A DNA stretch of 64,000 nt from JAHQVI01 sp963749875 (lineage in GTDB: Bacteria > Pseudomonadota > Alphaproteobacteria > Rhizobiales > Rhodomicrobiaceae), in assembly GCA_963749875.1 (NCBI GenBank), contig CAVVOX010000002.1:248001-312000 (forward strand). Reading direction: 5' to 3'. Shown here one piece after another: positions 46,137 to 55,289 of the stretch. Within the stretch, counting starts at the first letter, position 1. Every line of letters starts with the position of its first letter. Made by a program: the position numbers and the translations under genes. Below the pieces are notes generated by a model that saw only the letters and a program-made list of their open reading frames with translations, searched no databases and was not told where the DNA came from.

Positions 46137-46418
46137 TTACCGCCGCCGCGGTCCACCACCGCCGCGAGGACGGCCGCCACCCATGCGCGGGCCGGAATCG
46201 GTCTTGTGCCGGAAGACCACACGCCCTTTTTCCAGATCGTAAGGCGTCATCTCGACCGTGACCCGGTCGCCCGCAATCGTCTTGATCCGGTTGCGCTTCA
46301 TCCGCCCGGCCGTATAGGCGATAATTTCATGCCCGTTGTCGAGCTGGACGCGGAAGCGCCCGTCCGGCAACACATCCGTTACCGCTCCTTCGAACTCCAA
46401 CGTCTCTTCTTTGGCCAT
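46137..46418 (-). CDS. infA: Translation initiation factor IF-1 with Arg/Gly-rich tail
   Basis: 93 aa. The OB-fold core (MAKEETLEFEGAVTDVLPDG, FRVQLDNGHEIIAYTAGRMK, RIKTIAGDRVTVEMTPYDL, KGRVVFRHK) is that of IF-1, which closes the ribosomal A site during initiation. After residue 74 a tail MGGGRPRGGGGPRRR follows; standard IF-1 ends soon after the core at about 72 residues. Alphaproteobacteria can carry a second, extended infA, and this may be that copy. I chose ATG 46418; the open frame continues upstream without IF-1 similarity. Confidence 0.9.
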   Translation of the reverse strand: MAKEETLEFEGAVTDVLPDGRFRVQLDNGHEIIAYTAGRMKRNRIKTIAGDRVTVEMTPYDLEKGRVVFRHKTDSGPRMGGGRPRGGGGPRRR

Positions 46419-46760
46419 TCCATCTCCTTGGTTGTGCCCGGCGCGGGAGGCGAGCTCTCCGATCCTCTGCGCAAGGGGACTCACCACGCGTGCGAACCAT
46501 GTCTTGCAAGCCATGCGCGGTCAACGTCAAGCCGCGACCGGGCCGCCATGCAAAGCTTCGCGTGAAATCACGTCAAAACGGGACGCGAAAATATCCGCCG
46601 CAGTTGCTAATATGCACAAAACGGCCTTGGCCGCCATTGTCTTGAAGCTTTTTCGGGCTTCGAAATGCGCTCTGCGGGCGAAAGAATTGCCCTTATGCGC
46701 AATGCTCGGTCCACCTCATGCAGGTACATCGGCGAGGTGTGAGACAATTTCAAGCGCCGC
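46419..46760. other. Intergenic region, no gene seen
   Basis: 342 bp upstream of infA and downstream of the CAP-domain gene. Open frames on both strands are unsupported. The infA promoter and leader must lie here; no clear hexamers or cold-shock box recognised. Confidence 0.4.
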
Positions 46761-47738
46761 CTATCGGTGCTTTCCGACCAGACCGATCGCCACCTTTTTG
46801 CCTTCACCATTGGCGGTCATGGCAAATCCCAGATGTGTGACGTCCTTCGAAAGAAGGATCTGCTTGTAGCTCCCCTGTTCCAGCCATTGTTTGGCAAAGA
46901 ACGCGACATCCGCCGCGACGGGCGCCACGCCGCAGCCGCCGCATGAGGCGCTCACCACGGTCAGAGATCGCCAATTGCTTTGCTCTGTGCGCGGCAACGC
47001 ACCGTAAATATCGACGTCCTCCTCGACGCTGAAGTCTCCCTCGCCGCGGGCCGGCGTGAGCTTGCGTGCCGCCGCGGACATCGGCTTGCTGAGCTTCAAC
47101 GGCTCCCGTCCCGCCGCCTTGCGCGCTTCGTTGATCCTGTCGAGCGCCGCTCGGGCCTGCCCGGACGGGGAGAGCGGCTGTTCGTCTGCTGCCGAGCCCG
47201 TTCCGCGAGGCGTGCCGGGACCGGCGAATGTCTGCACGGCATAAAGCCCCCCGCTCTCGCTCAGAACGATGCCATAGCCGAAACTGTCGAGCCCTTTGCG
47301 CAGAATATTGGCGCGGTGTCCGGGGCTCTTCATCCAGCCCTCATGCATCTTGCGGACATAGTGCTCGTCCAGCGGCGGCGCGCAGCCCTCGCATTTCGCA
47401 ATATTCTCCGCCGTCAGCACCCAGCGACTGCCGCCGGCCGCCTGGAAGCGATCGCCGACCGACTTCCCCTCCGGTGAGATATGCGAATAATAGCCGCGTT
47501 TCAGCATGTCGGCGGCGTGCGACTGCGCGGCCTCGGTGAGTTTGGCCTCCAGGCGCAGCGGCGGCAGATCGTGCTTCGCCCGCGACCGATTGACAAGCTC
47601 AAGCGCAAGCTTTCGAAGCGGGGCGAGACCGGTGTCCTGGGCGGCTGCGGGGACAATGAGAAGGCTTGCGGCGAGGATCGCCGAGACGGCGGAACGGCTC
47701 CAGAGCCGCGCGCTGACAACCGGAAAAATTGAACGCAT
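46761..47738 (-). CDS. Secreted CAP (SCP/PR-1) domain protein
   Basis: 325 aa. Signal peptide (SAVSAILAASLLIVPAAAQ). CAP domain at about 40-175: LALELVNRSRAKHDLPPLRL, LTEAAQSHAADMLKRGYYSH, MHEGWMKSPGHRANIL and FGYGIVLSESGGLYAVQTFAG, containing the HxxDM, H/E and SPGHRxNIL hallmarks. A second half (180-325) carries ALDRINEARKAAGREPLKLS, like a degenerate second CAP repeat, with CGGCG. Function unknown; bacterial members are extracytoplasmic and some bind lipids or calcium. Confidence 0.87.
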   Translation of the reverse strand: MRSIFPVVSARLWSRSAVSAILAASLLIVPAAAQDTGLAPLRKLALELVNRSRAKHDLPPLRLEAKLTEAAQSHAADMLKRGYYSHISPEGKSVGDRFQAAGGSRWVLTAENIAKCEGCAPPLDEHYVRKMHEGWMKSPGHRANILRKGLDSFGYGIVLSESGGLYAVQTFAGPGTPRGTGSAADEQPLSPSGQARAALDRINEARKAAGREPLKLSKPMSAAARKLTPARGEGDFSVEEDVDIYGALPRTEQSNWRSLTVVSASCGGCGVAPVAADVAFFAKQWLEQGSYKQILLSKDVTHLGFAMTANGEGKKVAIGLVGKHR

Positions 47739-47881
47739 TCGGTTTTACTCCATCGAACTCCTATGCGGCGAAACGCGCGGCGCCCTCTTTCTTTCCCGAA
47801 ATTTGCGTTAGAGTCAGCTTGCTGGCTTAACGTTTGCACAGATACCGTCCAGGGCCGGTCCGTTAGGGCGAAGGAGGCTTC

Positions 47882-48292
47882 ATGACCGTTTCCGGCATCC
47901 TCGAAACCGTTCTTTATGCGGAGGATCTCGACGAGGCGGAGGCGTTCTACTCCGATGTGCTGGGGCTGGAACGCGTCACACGCGCAGGCAACCGGCATGT
48001 ATTCTTCAGATGCGGCAACCAGATGCTGCTGATCTTCAATCCTTACGAGACCATCCGCCTGCCGCGGCGCGGCGCCCTTCCCGTGCCGCCGCATGGGGCC
48101 ATCGGGCCGGGCCATGTCTGCTTCAGCGCCTCGGCGGAGGAGATCGAGGCGTGGCGTGCGCGGTTGAGTGAGAAAGGCATTCTCATCGGGGCGGATTTCG
48201 AATGGCCGCAGGGCGGACGCTCGATTTATTTTCGTGATCCGGCGGGTAATAGTCTGGAATTTGCCGAACCGCGGATCTGGGGATTGAGTTGA
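47882..48292 (+). CDS. Glyoxalase/bleomycin-resistance fold (VOC) protein
   Basis: 136 aa after AAGGAGG at ATG 47882. Two beta-alpha-beta modules: TVLYAEDLDEAEAFYSDVLGLE and FSASAEEIEAWRARLSEKGI. The metal ligands typical of VOC enzymes can be placed at His in GPGHVCF and Glu in SLEFAEPR. Substrate unknown. It lies upstream of an aldo/keto reductase on the same strand. Confidence 0.88.
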   Translation: MTVSGILETVLYAEDLDEAEAFYSDVLGLERVTRAGNRHVFFRCGNQMLLIFNPYETIRLPRRGALPVPPHGAIGPGHVCFSASAEEIEAWRARLSEKGILIGADFEWPQGGRSIYFRDPAGNSLEFAEPRIWGLS

Positions 48293-48401
48293 TAATGCTT
48301 CGCGTTAGCCCTTAAGCGTTATCCTGTCCCGGTTGAATTGATCATGGCGCCGGATCAGCCCTGCTTCCTCTTCCTCTTCATGTTCGCAATGGGAGTTTTC
48401 T

Positions 48402-49415
48402 ATGAAATACCGCAATCTCGGCCGCAGCGGCCTCAAAGTTTCCGAAATCTGCCTTGGCACGATGACCTTTGGGCACACGACCGACGAAGCGGAGGCGGCG
48501 GCGATCGTCGATGCCGCCTTTGACGCCGGGGTCAATTTTCTCGACACCGCGAATACCTATAATGAAGGCCGGTCCGAGGCCATTCTCGGCAATGTGCTGA
48601 AAGGGCGGCGCGACCAGCTGGTGCTTGCGACCAAATTCTTCAATCCCACCGGCGGCGGGGCGAACGATAGCGGCGGCTCGCGGCGCCATACGATGAGAGC
48701 CGTCGAAGACTGCCTGAAGCGGCTGCAGACCGACTACATCGACATTTTCTACGTGCATCACATCGACGTTGAGACGCCCCTGGACGAGACGCTGCGTGCG
48801 CTCGACGATCTGGTGCGCCAGGGTAAGGTCCGCTACATCGCCTGCAGCAATTTCGAAGCCTGGCGCCTGATGGAAGCCATCTGGATCAGCGATAGCAAGG
48901 GCTGGGAGCGCTTCGTCTGCTATCAGCCGCAATATAGTCTGGCCGTGCGGGACATCGAGCGCGAACTGATCCCGGTCTGCGAGTTGAAGGGGCTGGGCGT
49001 CGTCGTCTGGGGGCCGCTGGCGGGAGGCTTTCTGACCGGGAAATATCAGCCCGGCGACCGGGTCGTGAAAGGAACGCGCTCGGAGGAAGGCTGGGTGTTC
49101 ATGGGCAGCATGTTCGCGGCCAACGCCGACGAGACGCTGACGGCATTGCTGAGCGCTGCAAAAGAGCTGAACTGCCCGCCGAGCGCCCTGGCGATCCGGT
49201 GGGTTTTGGAGCAGCCGGCGGTCAGCTCCGCCATTGTCGGAGCGCGGACGGCCGATCAGTTCCGGACCAGCCTGCAAGCGGCGAAATTGAGCGTCCCCGA
49301 AGACGCGCTGCAGCGTTTGACCGAGGTCTCCCGTTTGCGCCCAGCCTATCCGCACGCCATGGAAGCCGGAATGCGCAAGCGCCGGAGCGACGCCATCAAG
49401 ATACCGTCCTCCTGA
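48402..49415 (+). CDS. Aldo/keto reductase
   Basis: 337 aa NADPH-dependent reductase with the (beta/alpha)8 barrel. N-terminal RNLGRSGLKVSEICLGTMTFG; catalytic Asp and Tyr in NFLDTANTYNEGRSE; catalytic Lys in LATKFFNP; His in YVHHIDVETP; cofactor loop CVQPQ-like (VCYQPQYSL) and C-terminal IVGARTADQFRTSL. Intact, GGGAG ribosome site. Substrate not predictable. Confidence 0.93.
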   Translation: MKYRNLGRSGLKVSEICLGTMTFGHTTDEAEAAAIVDAAFDAGVNFLDTANTYNEGRSEAILGNVLKGRRDQLVLATKFFNPTGGGANDSGGSRRHTMRAVEDCLKRLQTDYIDIFYVHHIDVETPLDETLRALDDLVRQGKVRYIACSNFEAWRLMEAIWISDSKGWERFVCYQPQYSLAVRDIERELIPVCELKGLGVVVWGPLAGGFLTGKYQPGDRVVKGTRSEEGWVFMGSMFAANADETLTALLSAAKELNCPPSALAIRWVLEQPAVSSAIVGARTADQFRTSLQAAKLSVPEDALQRLTEVSRLRPAYPHAMEAGMRKRRSDAIKIPSS

Positions 49416-49717
49416 GGAGACTTCTGCGAGATGTGGGCCCCCTTTTTCTCGTCGTCCCGGAAGCCCGGGAGGGCTGTCCGGGATCCACTCGCAGTTCGGC
49501 AAGCGCTGGGCCGGACGGAGAAGCGAGTGGCCCCGCCTCGCGAACCTTTACGGTGAGCGACGCTTGTCTGGTCGCGATCAGCAAGACATCGCGACAAGCG
49601 CTCACCTTGGGCCGGGGCGACGCAGAGTCTGTTGCTTCGCAGAGGTCTCCAACGGGAGAGTGGTGAAGCGAATGCTTCCGCTTCAAGTAAGCACACTCTG
49701 GGGGGACCGGTCCCTGC
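49416..49717. repeat. Hairpin-rich intergenic region
   Basis: 302 bp between convergent genes, filled with inverted repeats: 49455-49484 (TCCCGGAAGCCC...TCCGGGA, a common Rhizobiales intergenic type), 49552-49606 (GGTGAGC...GCTT...GTCGCGAT / ATCGCGACAAGCGCTCACC, a long stem with two small bulges) and 49664-49685 (TGAAGCG...CGCTTCA). No gene is supported; these could act as terminators for both flanking genes. Confidence 0.6.
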
Positions 49718-50704
49718 TCAGGCCGGCGACAAGCTCCTCACGAAGCCGATCATCGCGCGGTTGACGTCCTCCGCCCGCTCCTGCTGTGTCCAGTGACCGC
49801 AGCCAGGCAGCATGACGGTCTCGCACAAGCCGGGCACGAAAAGCTTCAGGTTCGGGATCAGCTTGTCCAGGCCGCGGAAGCCTATGACGAGATCGCGGTC
49901 GCCCGCCATGTAAAGCGCGGGCACGCTCACTTTTGCGCCCGTGAAGGGGGCGAGCAGTTCCCAGTTCCGGTCGATATTGCGGTACCAGTTGAGGCCGCCG
50001 CGAAAACCGGTGCGGGCAAATTCGCCGGCATAAAAGTCGATGTCGTTCTCGCTGAGCCACGCCGGTAGCGTCTCGGGATCGCGGGTCCGCGACAATAATC
50101 CGCCGTCCCTCGGCACCATGCCGATAAGGGCGGCCGTGGCCTCCTCCGACCCGCGCGGCGCGTCGCCCGATGCGGAATAAAACACCTGTCGGATCGTTGT
50201 TCGCGGGTCGCGCGACAGCTCCTCTTCTGCGACACCCGGCGTCTGAAAATAAAGCTGATAGAAGAAATCGGTTTCGTCCTGCGGCATGATCGTCGTCGGC
50301 CGGAACCCTGCCCGCGGAATGAAGGGAACGCTGAGGCCGATCACGGCGCGAAAGAGATCGGGCCGCAGAAGCGCGCAGTGCCAGGCGACCGGTGCGCCCC
50401 AATCATGGCCGGCGATGACTGCCTGCTCAGCCCCAAGCGCCTGGCAGAGCCCGACCATGTCGCCCGTCAGATGGAAAAGCGTGTACTGGTCGATGGCCTC
50501 GGGAGCCTCGGTCTGGCCGTAGCCGCGCATATCCGGCGCGACGGCGTGGAAGCCGGCTTCCGCCAGCGCGGTTAGCTGATGCCTCCAGGAATACCAGGAT
50601 TCCGGAAAGCCATGGCAGAGCACGACGGTCGGCCCTTCGCCGGCCTCCGCTATATGCATTGCGATGCCGTTCGTTTCGATCGTCCGGTGTTTGATCTCCG
50701 TCAT
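49718..50704 (-). CDS. Alpha/beta hydrolase, epoxide hydrolase-like
   Basis: 328 aa. Oxyanion motif CHGFPESWYSWRHQ, nucleophile elbow GHDWGAPVAWHCA (Asp nucleophile near residue 104), acidic residue in YMAGDRDLVIGF and catalytic His in GCGHWTQQE. The lid region holds Tyr residues (FFYQLYFQTPGVAEEEL) that would activate the epoxide. The organisation is that of soluble epoxide hydrolases; haloalkane dehalogenases are a less likely alternative. Cytosolic and monocistronic. Confidence 0.9.
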   Translation of the reverse strand: MTEIKHRTIETNGIAMHIAEAGEGPTVVLCHGFPESWYSWRHQLTALAEAGFHAVAPDMRGYGQTEAPEAIDQYTLFHLTGDMVGLCQALGAEQAVIAGHDWGAPVAWHCALLRPDLFRAVIGLSVPFIPRAGFRPTTIMPQDETDFFYQLYFQTPGVAEEELSRDPRTTIRQVFYSASGDAPRGSEEATAALIGMVPRDGGLLSRTRDPETLPAWLSENDIDFYAGEFARTGFRGGLNWYRNIDRNWELLAPFTGAKVSVPALYMAGDRDLVIGFRGLDKLIPNLKLFVPGLCETVMLPGCGHWTQQERAEDVNRAMIGFVRSLSPA

Positions 50705-50792
50705 TGGGGGCCTCGTCTCAAGATCCGTAATTGAGCCCGGGTCAGTCTGCGACGGGCACAGCGGGGCGTCCAGCGTTTTGGCGAAAAGCGGC

Positions 50793-50921
50793 TAGATCGA
50801 CCCTCGTTCAAGTGGACTCACTTGGACGAGGTCAAGTTGATCTATTTCAAAAGATGAGCGTAACTGTTCCCGCGTCCATCCCCGCCTTCGCGGGGACATG
50901 CTTGGACGCGCGTTACGCTAG
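50793..50921 (+). repeat. Type 1 composite palindromic repeat, copy F
   Basis: CTAG-flanked on both sides: TAGATCGACCCTCGTTCAAG TGGACTCAC TTGGACGAGGTCAAG TTGATCTA, linker GAGCGTAACTG, hairpin CCCCGCCTTCGCGGGG, and TTGGACGCGCGTTACGCTAG. The linker and the end show a matched change (GCGTAAC with GTTACGC), so the outer stem of module 2 is preserved. Confidence 0.88.
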
Positions 50922-50928
50922 AGCGACT

Positions 50929-51804
50929 TTAGCGGAGAGGCGCTTTCGCCGCGCGCTGTGAGAGTACGATGGCGACGCCGCCGAGCGTTGCGACGGAAGC
51001 CAGGATCAGGCGCAGAGTGAGAGGCTCGGAGAGCAGCACGACACCGCCAAATGCGGCGATCGCCGGAACCGAAAGCTGCACGGCCGCCGCCCGCCCGGCC
51101 GTAAGCCCGGAAAGCGCGGCGTACCAGATCGCATAGCCGCCGCCTGAGGCGAACGCGCCCGACGCGGCCGCCAATGCCGCACCGCTTGCGGAGATGCTGA
51201 AGCGGCTCCAGAAGACTGCGCTGACGACGAGCACCGCGGGCACGATATAGAGAAAGTTGAGCGCCGTGGCCCGGAGCGGATTTTTCACGCCCCTGCCGAG
51301 CAGCGAATAAAAGCCCCATGCCGTGCCTGCGATGGTCATCAATGTGGCGCCGAACGGGTCGGGTGCGGCAAGACCCGGCGAGACGAGATAGATGAGGCCG
51401 AGAACGGCGAGCGCCAGCCCGGTCCAGGAGAGAGCCGAAAAATGCTCCCCATGCCGCAAGGCCGCGATGAACATCGTTAGTTGGACCGCGCCGAACAGGA
51501 TCAGCGCACCGGTGCCCACGCTGATGGAGAGATAGGCGAAGGAATTAGTGACCATATAGGCGAAAAGGGCGAGGGCGGAGCGCCAGTCCCCTGCATTGCC
51601 GTCGGCGGTCGGCTGCTGCGCGAGGACGATGAGCCCCAGCATGGCCGCGCCGGAGATCGCCCGGACGGACGTGAAGCTCGCCGCGTCGATGAGCTGCTGC
51701 GCCATGGCGAGCCGGCATAGCAGCGTGTTGGCGGCAAATGCCAGCATGGCGATGACTGTCAGTATCAGGGTGCGCCCTGCATGGCCGGAAAGGACGCTGC
51801 GCAT
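50929..51804 (-). CDS. EamA/DMT-family transporter
   Basis: 291 aa with ten hydrophobic helices in two homologous halves (for example LTVIAMLAFAANTLLCRLAM and TVMTIAGTAWGFYSLLGRG-like IAGTAWGFYSLLGRGVKN). Drug/metabolite exporter superfamily; efflux of amino acids or metabolites is common but unproven here. ATG 51804. It is bordered downstream by a type 1 repeat. Confidence 0.9.
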   Translation of the reverse strand: MRSVLSGHAGRTLILTVIAMLAFAANTLLCRLAMAQQLIDAASFTSVRAISGAAMLGLIVLAQQPTADGNAGDWRSALALFAYMVTNSFAYLSISVGTGALILFGAVQLTMFIAALRHGEHFSALSWTGLALAVLGLIYLVSPGLAAPDPFGATLMTIAGTAWGFYSLLGRGVKNPLRATALNFLYIVPAVLVVSAVFWSRFSISASGAALAAASGAFASGGGYAIWYAALSGLTAGRAAAVQLSVPAIAAFGGVVLLSEPLTLRLILASVATLGGVAIVLSQRAAKAPLR

Positions 51805-52039
51805 CAGCCGGTGACGCCGCAGCGGTCGGATTGCCGACAGTCCGCTTCTCCGAAAAGATCCATTGACAATTCCTGGCTGGCGGCAATGCGTGGGTTGCGG
51901 TTACGGTGAAAACGACTTTGGCTGAATACCTTACGGTGCACCTTAAACTGAGCCGCCTTGATTTGGATGCGGAATTTGTAGCGCCCCGTCGAGCGGCATG
52001 CGCGCCTGCGTGGAAAACGAACGGCGAGGAGGGACGCCC

Positions 52040-53266
52040 ATGACCCGATCCGGCCACGATCTCGTCGTCTTCGGGGCGACCAGCTTTGTCGGCCAGCTTC
52101 TTTGCCGCTATCTCGTCCGGCAGTTCGGCGTCGGCGGCGAGCTGAAATGGACCGCGGCGGGACGTTCGCAGAACAAACTTCAGCGCATGCGCGAAACGTT
52201 CGGGCCTGGCGCGGCCGGCCTGCCGTTGATCGCGGCCGATGCGGCCGATGAAACCGCTCTGCACGCCATGTGCGCCGAGGCGCGCGTCGTCGTCTCGACC
52301 GTCGGCCCATACGCGCTTTATGGCGAACCGCTGGTCAGAACATGCGCCGAAACAGGTACGGATTATTGCGACCTGACCGGCGAGGTGCATTGGATCAGGC
52401 GCATGATCGAGCGCTATGAAGACGCGGCGAAGTCGAGCGGCGCGCGGATCGTGCATTGCTGCGGCTTCGATTCCATTCCCTCGGATCTTGGCGTCCATTT
52501 CCTCCAGCAAGCGGCGCGCGAACGCTATGGCGCGCCTTGCCCGCGGATCAAGATGCGCGTGCGGTCGGCTCGCGGCGGGGCATCGGGCGGCACCGTGGTG
52601 AGCATGATGAATATCGCCAAAGAGATGTCGGGCAACCCTGCCTTGCGCCGCGAAATGGCCAATCCCTATTCGCTCGTGCCAGAGGCGATCGCGCCGGACG
52701 TCCGACAGCCGAGTCTCTCCAAGGTCGCCTACGATCCCGATTTCGACCGCTGGCAGGCGCCTTTCGTCATGGCGGCGATCAATACCCGGATCGTGCATCG
52801 CACGAATGCCCTCTCCGGCTTCGCCTATGGCAAGGACTTTCGCTATGACGAGGCCATGCTGATGGGCAGCGGCTTTCGCGGCCGGCTGCGCGCCTATTCT
52901 CTGGCCGGCGGGCTTGCCGCCTTTCTCACCGCGAGCGCCTATGCGCCCACGCGCTGGATTTTGGAGCGGTTCCTGCCCGCGCCCGGCGAAGGTCCGAGCC
53001 CGGAGACGCAGGAGAAAGGCTTTTACGATCTGCGCTTCTTCGGCACGACCGCCGACGGCCGCTCGCTCCGCGCCAAAGTGACCGGAGAGGGCGACCCCGG
53101 CTATGGCTCGACATCGAAAATGCTGGGCCAGGCCGGCGCGTGTCTGGCACTCGATATCGGCAAGGAGGAGAAGCCGGGCGGCTTCTGGACGCCGGCAACG
53201 ATCTTCGGTGATCGCCTGATCGCGCGCTTGCGGGCGCATTCAGGACTGACCTTTGAGGTGCTTTAA
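52040..53266 (+). CDS. Saccharopine dehydrogenase-like / enoyl reductase-like NAD(P)-binding protein
   Basis: 408 aa after GGAGGGA at ATG 52040. N-terminal Rossmann motif LVVFGATSFVGQLLCRYL, then VVVSTVGPYALYGEPLVRTCAETGTDYCDLTGE, the hallmark of the saccharopine dehydrogenase/trans-acting enoyl reductase superfamily, and CCGFDSIPSDLGVHFLQ. Members often act on lipids or as hydride-transfer partners. A later hydrophobic region (YSLAGGLAAFLTASAYAP) could touch the membrane. The long antisense frame across this gene is a shadow. Confidence 0.88.
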   Translation: MTRSGHDLVVFGATSFVGQLLCRYLVRQFGVGGELKWTAAGRSQNKLQRMRETFGPGAAGLPLIAADAADETALHAMCAEARVVVSTVGPYALYGEPLVRTCAETGTDYCDLTGEVHWIRRMIERYEDAAKSSGARIVHCCGFDSIPSDLGVHFLQQAARERYGAPCPRIKMRVRSARGGASGGTVVSMMNIAKEMSGNPALRREMANPYSLVPEAIAPDVRQPSLSKVAYDPDFDRWQAPFVMAAINTRIVHRTNALSGFAYGKDFRYDEAMLMGSGFRGRLRAYSLAGGLAAFLTASAYAPTRWILERFLPAPGEGPSPETQEKGFYDLRFFGTTADGRSLRAKVTGEGDPGYGSTSKMLGQAGACLALDIGKEEKPGGFWTPATIFGDRLIARLRAHSGLTFEVL

Positions 53267-53306
53267 TAATGGGTCAGCTTGTAACCGTCCAAGATACTTG
53301 TTCGTC

Positions 53307-53404
53307 GCGCCGGATCCGATCCGGCGCCCAATTCTCTATCAGTTACGCATTGACCTTGCGGATAGGCCAATAGGCCCCGGATCTCCGCTTCGCTCCGTCC
53401 GGGG
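53307..53404. repeat. Two palindromes downstream of the reductase gene
   Basis: GCGCCGGATC, C, GATCCGGCGC (53307-53327) is a perfect 10-base inverted repeat 40 bp after the stop. CCCCGGA...TCCGGGG (53375-53404) is a second hairpin. Neither has a T tract, so a terminator role is only possible. The interval 53267-53526 holds no gene. Confidence 0.5.
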
Positions 53405-53526
53405 CGACGGTCGTTTCCACCAAATACGATCCCGTATTAGGGGCAGATCAGATGAGACGGAAACCGTTCTTCTGGCCAGCCGATCGTCATCCCCGCCGCG
53501 AATGCAGGAACTGAAGTGATTCCGCC

Positions 53527-54786
53527 TTAACCGATCACGCCCCTCTTGCGGAGGGCGTCGATCTCTCCGGCGGCGAAGCCGAATTCGGCAAGGACGCTGT
53601 CGGTATGCTCGCCCGTGAGCGGCGCACGGCGCTGCACGCCGCCCGGCGTATCCGTCATATGCAGCGGCGTGTTTGCGACGGTGAGCGGCCGGCTCGCGCC
53701 GGGCATCTCGACCTCGGCAAGCATCTGCCGCATGGCGAAATGGGGATCTGCGAAAATATCGTCCGCCCGGAAGACCGGGCCGAAGGGGATCTTCCCGCCG
53801 AAGGCATCCGCAAGCTCCTGTTTCGTCCGGGCACTGGTCCATTCGCTGACGAGCGCATCGACCTCCCGGCGCCTCTCCAGGCGGGCTTCGTTCGTGGCAT
53901 AGCGGGGATCGTCCGCCAGCTCGGGCTTGTCCATGGCCATGACCAGAGACTTCCAGAACGCATCCTTCGGAACGCCGATACTGACGAAGCCGTCCTTGGC
54001 CGGGAAGAGCCCGAAGGGGCACAAGAGCGGGTGGCCGCTGCCTTCCGGCCCCGGCGCAATTCCCGTTGCGCTGTACTGATAGACGATCCGCTCGCAAACG
54101 GCGAGGACGCCGTCGATCATGCCGATGTCGACGAACTGGCCCTTGCCGCTGCGCGCGGCGCGCCAGCAGGCCGAGACGATGCCGAAGGCAAGGAACATGG
54201 CCGGGAGGATATCGCCCACGCCCGGCCCGATCTTGGTCGGCGGCCCGCCAGCGGTCGCGCCGGTAATGCCCATAATGCCGCCCATGGCCTGCGAAACCGG
54301 GTCATAGGCGGGCCAGGCGGAATAGGGACTGCCGCCGGTGCGCGCATCGCCGAAGCCGCGCAATGTGGCATAGACCAGGCGCGGATTGATCCCGGCGAGG
54401 TCTTCATAGCCGAGGCCGAGCCGCTCCATCACGCCCGCACGAAAATTCTCGATCAGCACGTCGGACCGCGAGACGAGGCGGCGGAGAATCGTCTTTCCGG
54501 CCTCTTGCTTCAGATCGACGACGACGGATTGCTTGTTGCGATTGATGGAGGCGAAATAGGCGCCGTACCCGCCTTGCTCCAAAGGCGCCGCGCCTTCGAT
54601 GAACGGGCCGATCCTGCGCGCATCCTCACCGCCCGGCGGCTCGATCTTGATGATTCGGGCGCCCTGATCGGCCAGCATCATGCTGGCATAGGGGCCGGCG
54701 AGCATTGCTGTGAGGTCGATGACGGTCAGGCCGTCGAGCGCGCCGCGCGGCTTCAGCCTGTCATCTGCGGAGCTCTTTATCGCCAT
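53527..54786 (-). CDS. CaiB/BaiF-type (class III) CoA transferase
   Basis: 419 aa. N-terminal GLTVIDLTAMLAGPYASMMLADQGARIIKIEPP, then NRNKQSVVVDLKQEAG, the conserved Asp region (ENFRAGVMERLGLGYEDL) and PFGLFPAKDGFVSIGV. These enzymes move CoA between carboxylic acids through a glutamyl/aspartyl anhydride. Intact; the substrates cannot be predicted. Confidence 0.92.
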   Translation of the reverse strand: MAIKSSADDRLKPRGALDGLTVIDLTAMLAGPYASMMLADQGARIIKIEPPGGEDARRIGPFIEGAAPLEQGGYGAYFASINRNKQSVVVDLKQEAGKTILRRLVSRSDVLIENFRAGVMERLGLGYEDLAGINPRLVYATLRGFGDARTGGSPYSAWPAYDPVSQAMGGIMGITGATAGGPPTKIGPGVGDILPAMFLAFGIVSACWRAARSGKGQFVDIGMIDGVLAVCERIVYQYSATGIAPGPEGSGHPLLCPFGLFPAKDGFVSIGVPKDAFWKSLVMAMDKPELADDPRYATNEARLERRREVDALVSEWTSARTKQELADAFGGKIPFGPVFRADDIFADPHFAMRQMLAEVEMPGASRPLTVANTPLHMTDTPGGVQRRAPLTGEHTDSVLAEFGFAAGEIDALRKRGVIG

Positions 54787-55067
54787 CTTCGAAACATCCG
54801 GTCTCTCCGCGCCTAAAGCCGGATCACTTTAATCAGAAATGCTGCACTGATCCTACCCGGCGCCCCGACGTCATTCCCGCGCAAGCGCAATCCAGTAAAC
54901 GAAGGCGTCCCGCGATCAAATCGAAACGCCGCGGCGCGCCGGGTCTTTGCATCCGCAGTGAGAACGAGACCTTCCTCCAGTTGGTTGCGCAGGGAATATG
55001 CCCTAAGCTGAATGGCTTCGCGGGAGCGCGGGCGCAAGCAGCGTTCTAAACAGCAAGGGAGGTTTTC

Positions 55068-55289
55068 ATGCCGGATAGTGTCTACAAAGTCGTCGAAATC
55101 GTCGGGACCAGCGCGCAATCCTGGGACGACGCCGCAAAGGTTGCCGTCGAAACGGCGAGCAAGTCCTTGCGTGATCTGCGTATAGCTGAAGTCATCGCCA
55201 ATGACATCGTCGTCGAAAATGGCAAGGTTCAGGCCTATCGGACCAAGCTGAAGATCTCATTCAAGCTTGAAAGCGGCGGGTCGTTGTAA
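55068..55289 (+). CDS. Dodecin
   Basis: 73 aa, the usual length. GGGAGG precedes ATG 55068. YKVVEIVGTSAQSWDDAAKVAVETASKSLRDLR, with the flavin-stacking Trp in QSWDDA, and IVVENGKVQAYRTKLKISFKL complete the beta-alpha-beta-beta fold. Dodecins form hollow 12-mers that store flavin in the cytosol. Monocistronic. Confidence 0.95.
   Translation: MPDSVYKVVEIVGTSAQSWDDAAKVAVETASKSLRDLRIAEVIANDIVVENGKVQAYRTKLKISFKLESGGSL

Noticed and set aside
51545..53239. Open frame of 564 codons on the minus strand
   Set aside because: It lies antisense to the well-supported saccharopine-dehydrogenase-like gene and EamA gene, has Arg/His/Ala-rich composition and no domain; a GC-rich shadow.
53605..54816. Open frame of 403 codons on the plus strand
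   Set aside because: Antisense to the CoA transferase; composition is that of a shadow frame.
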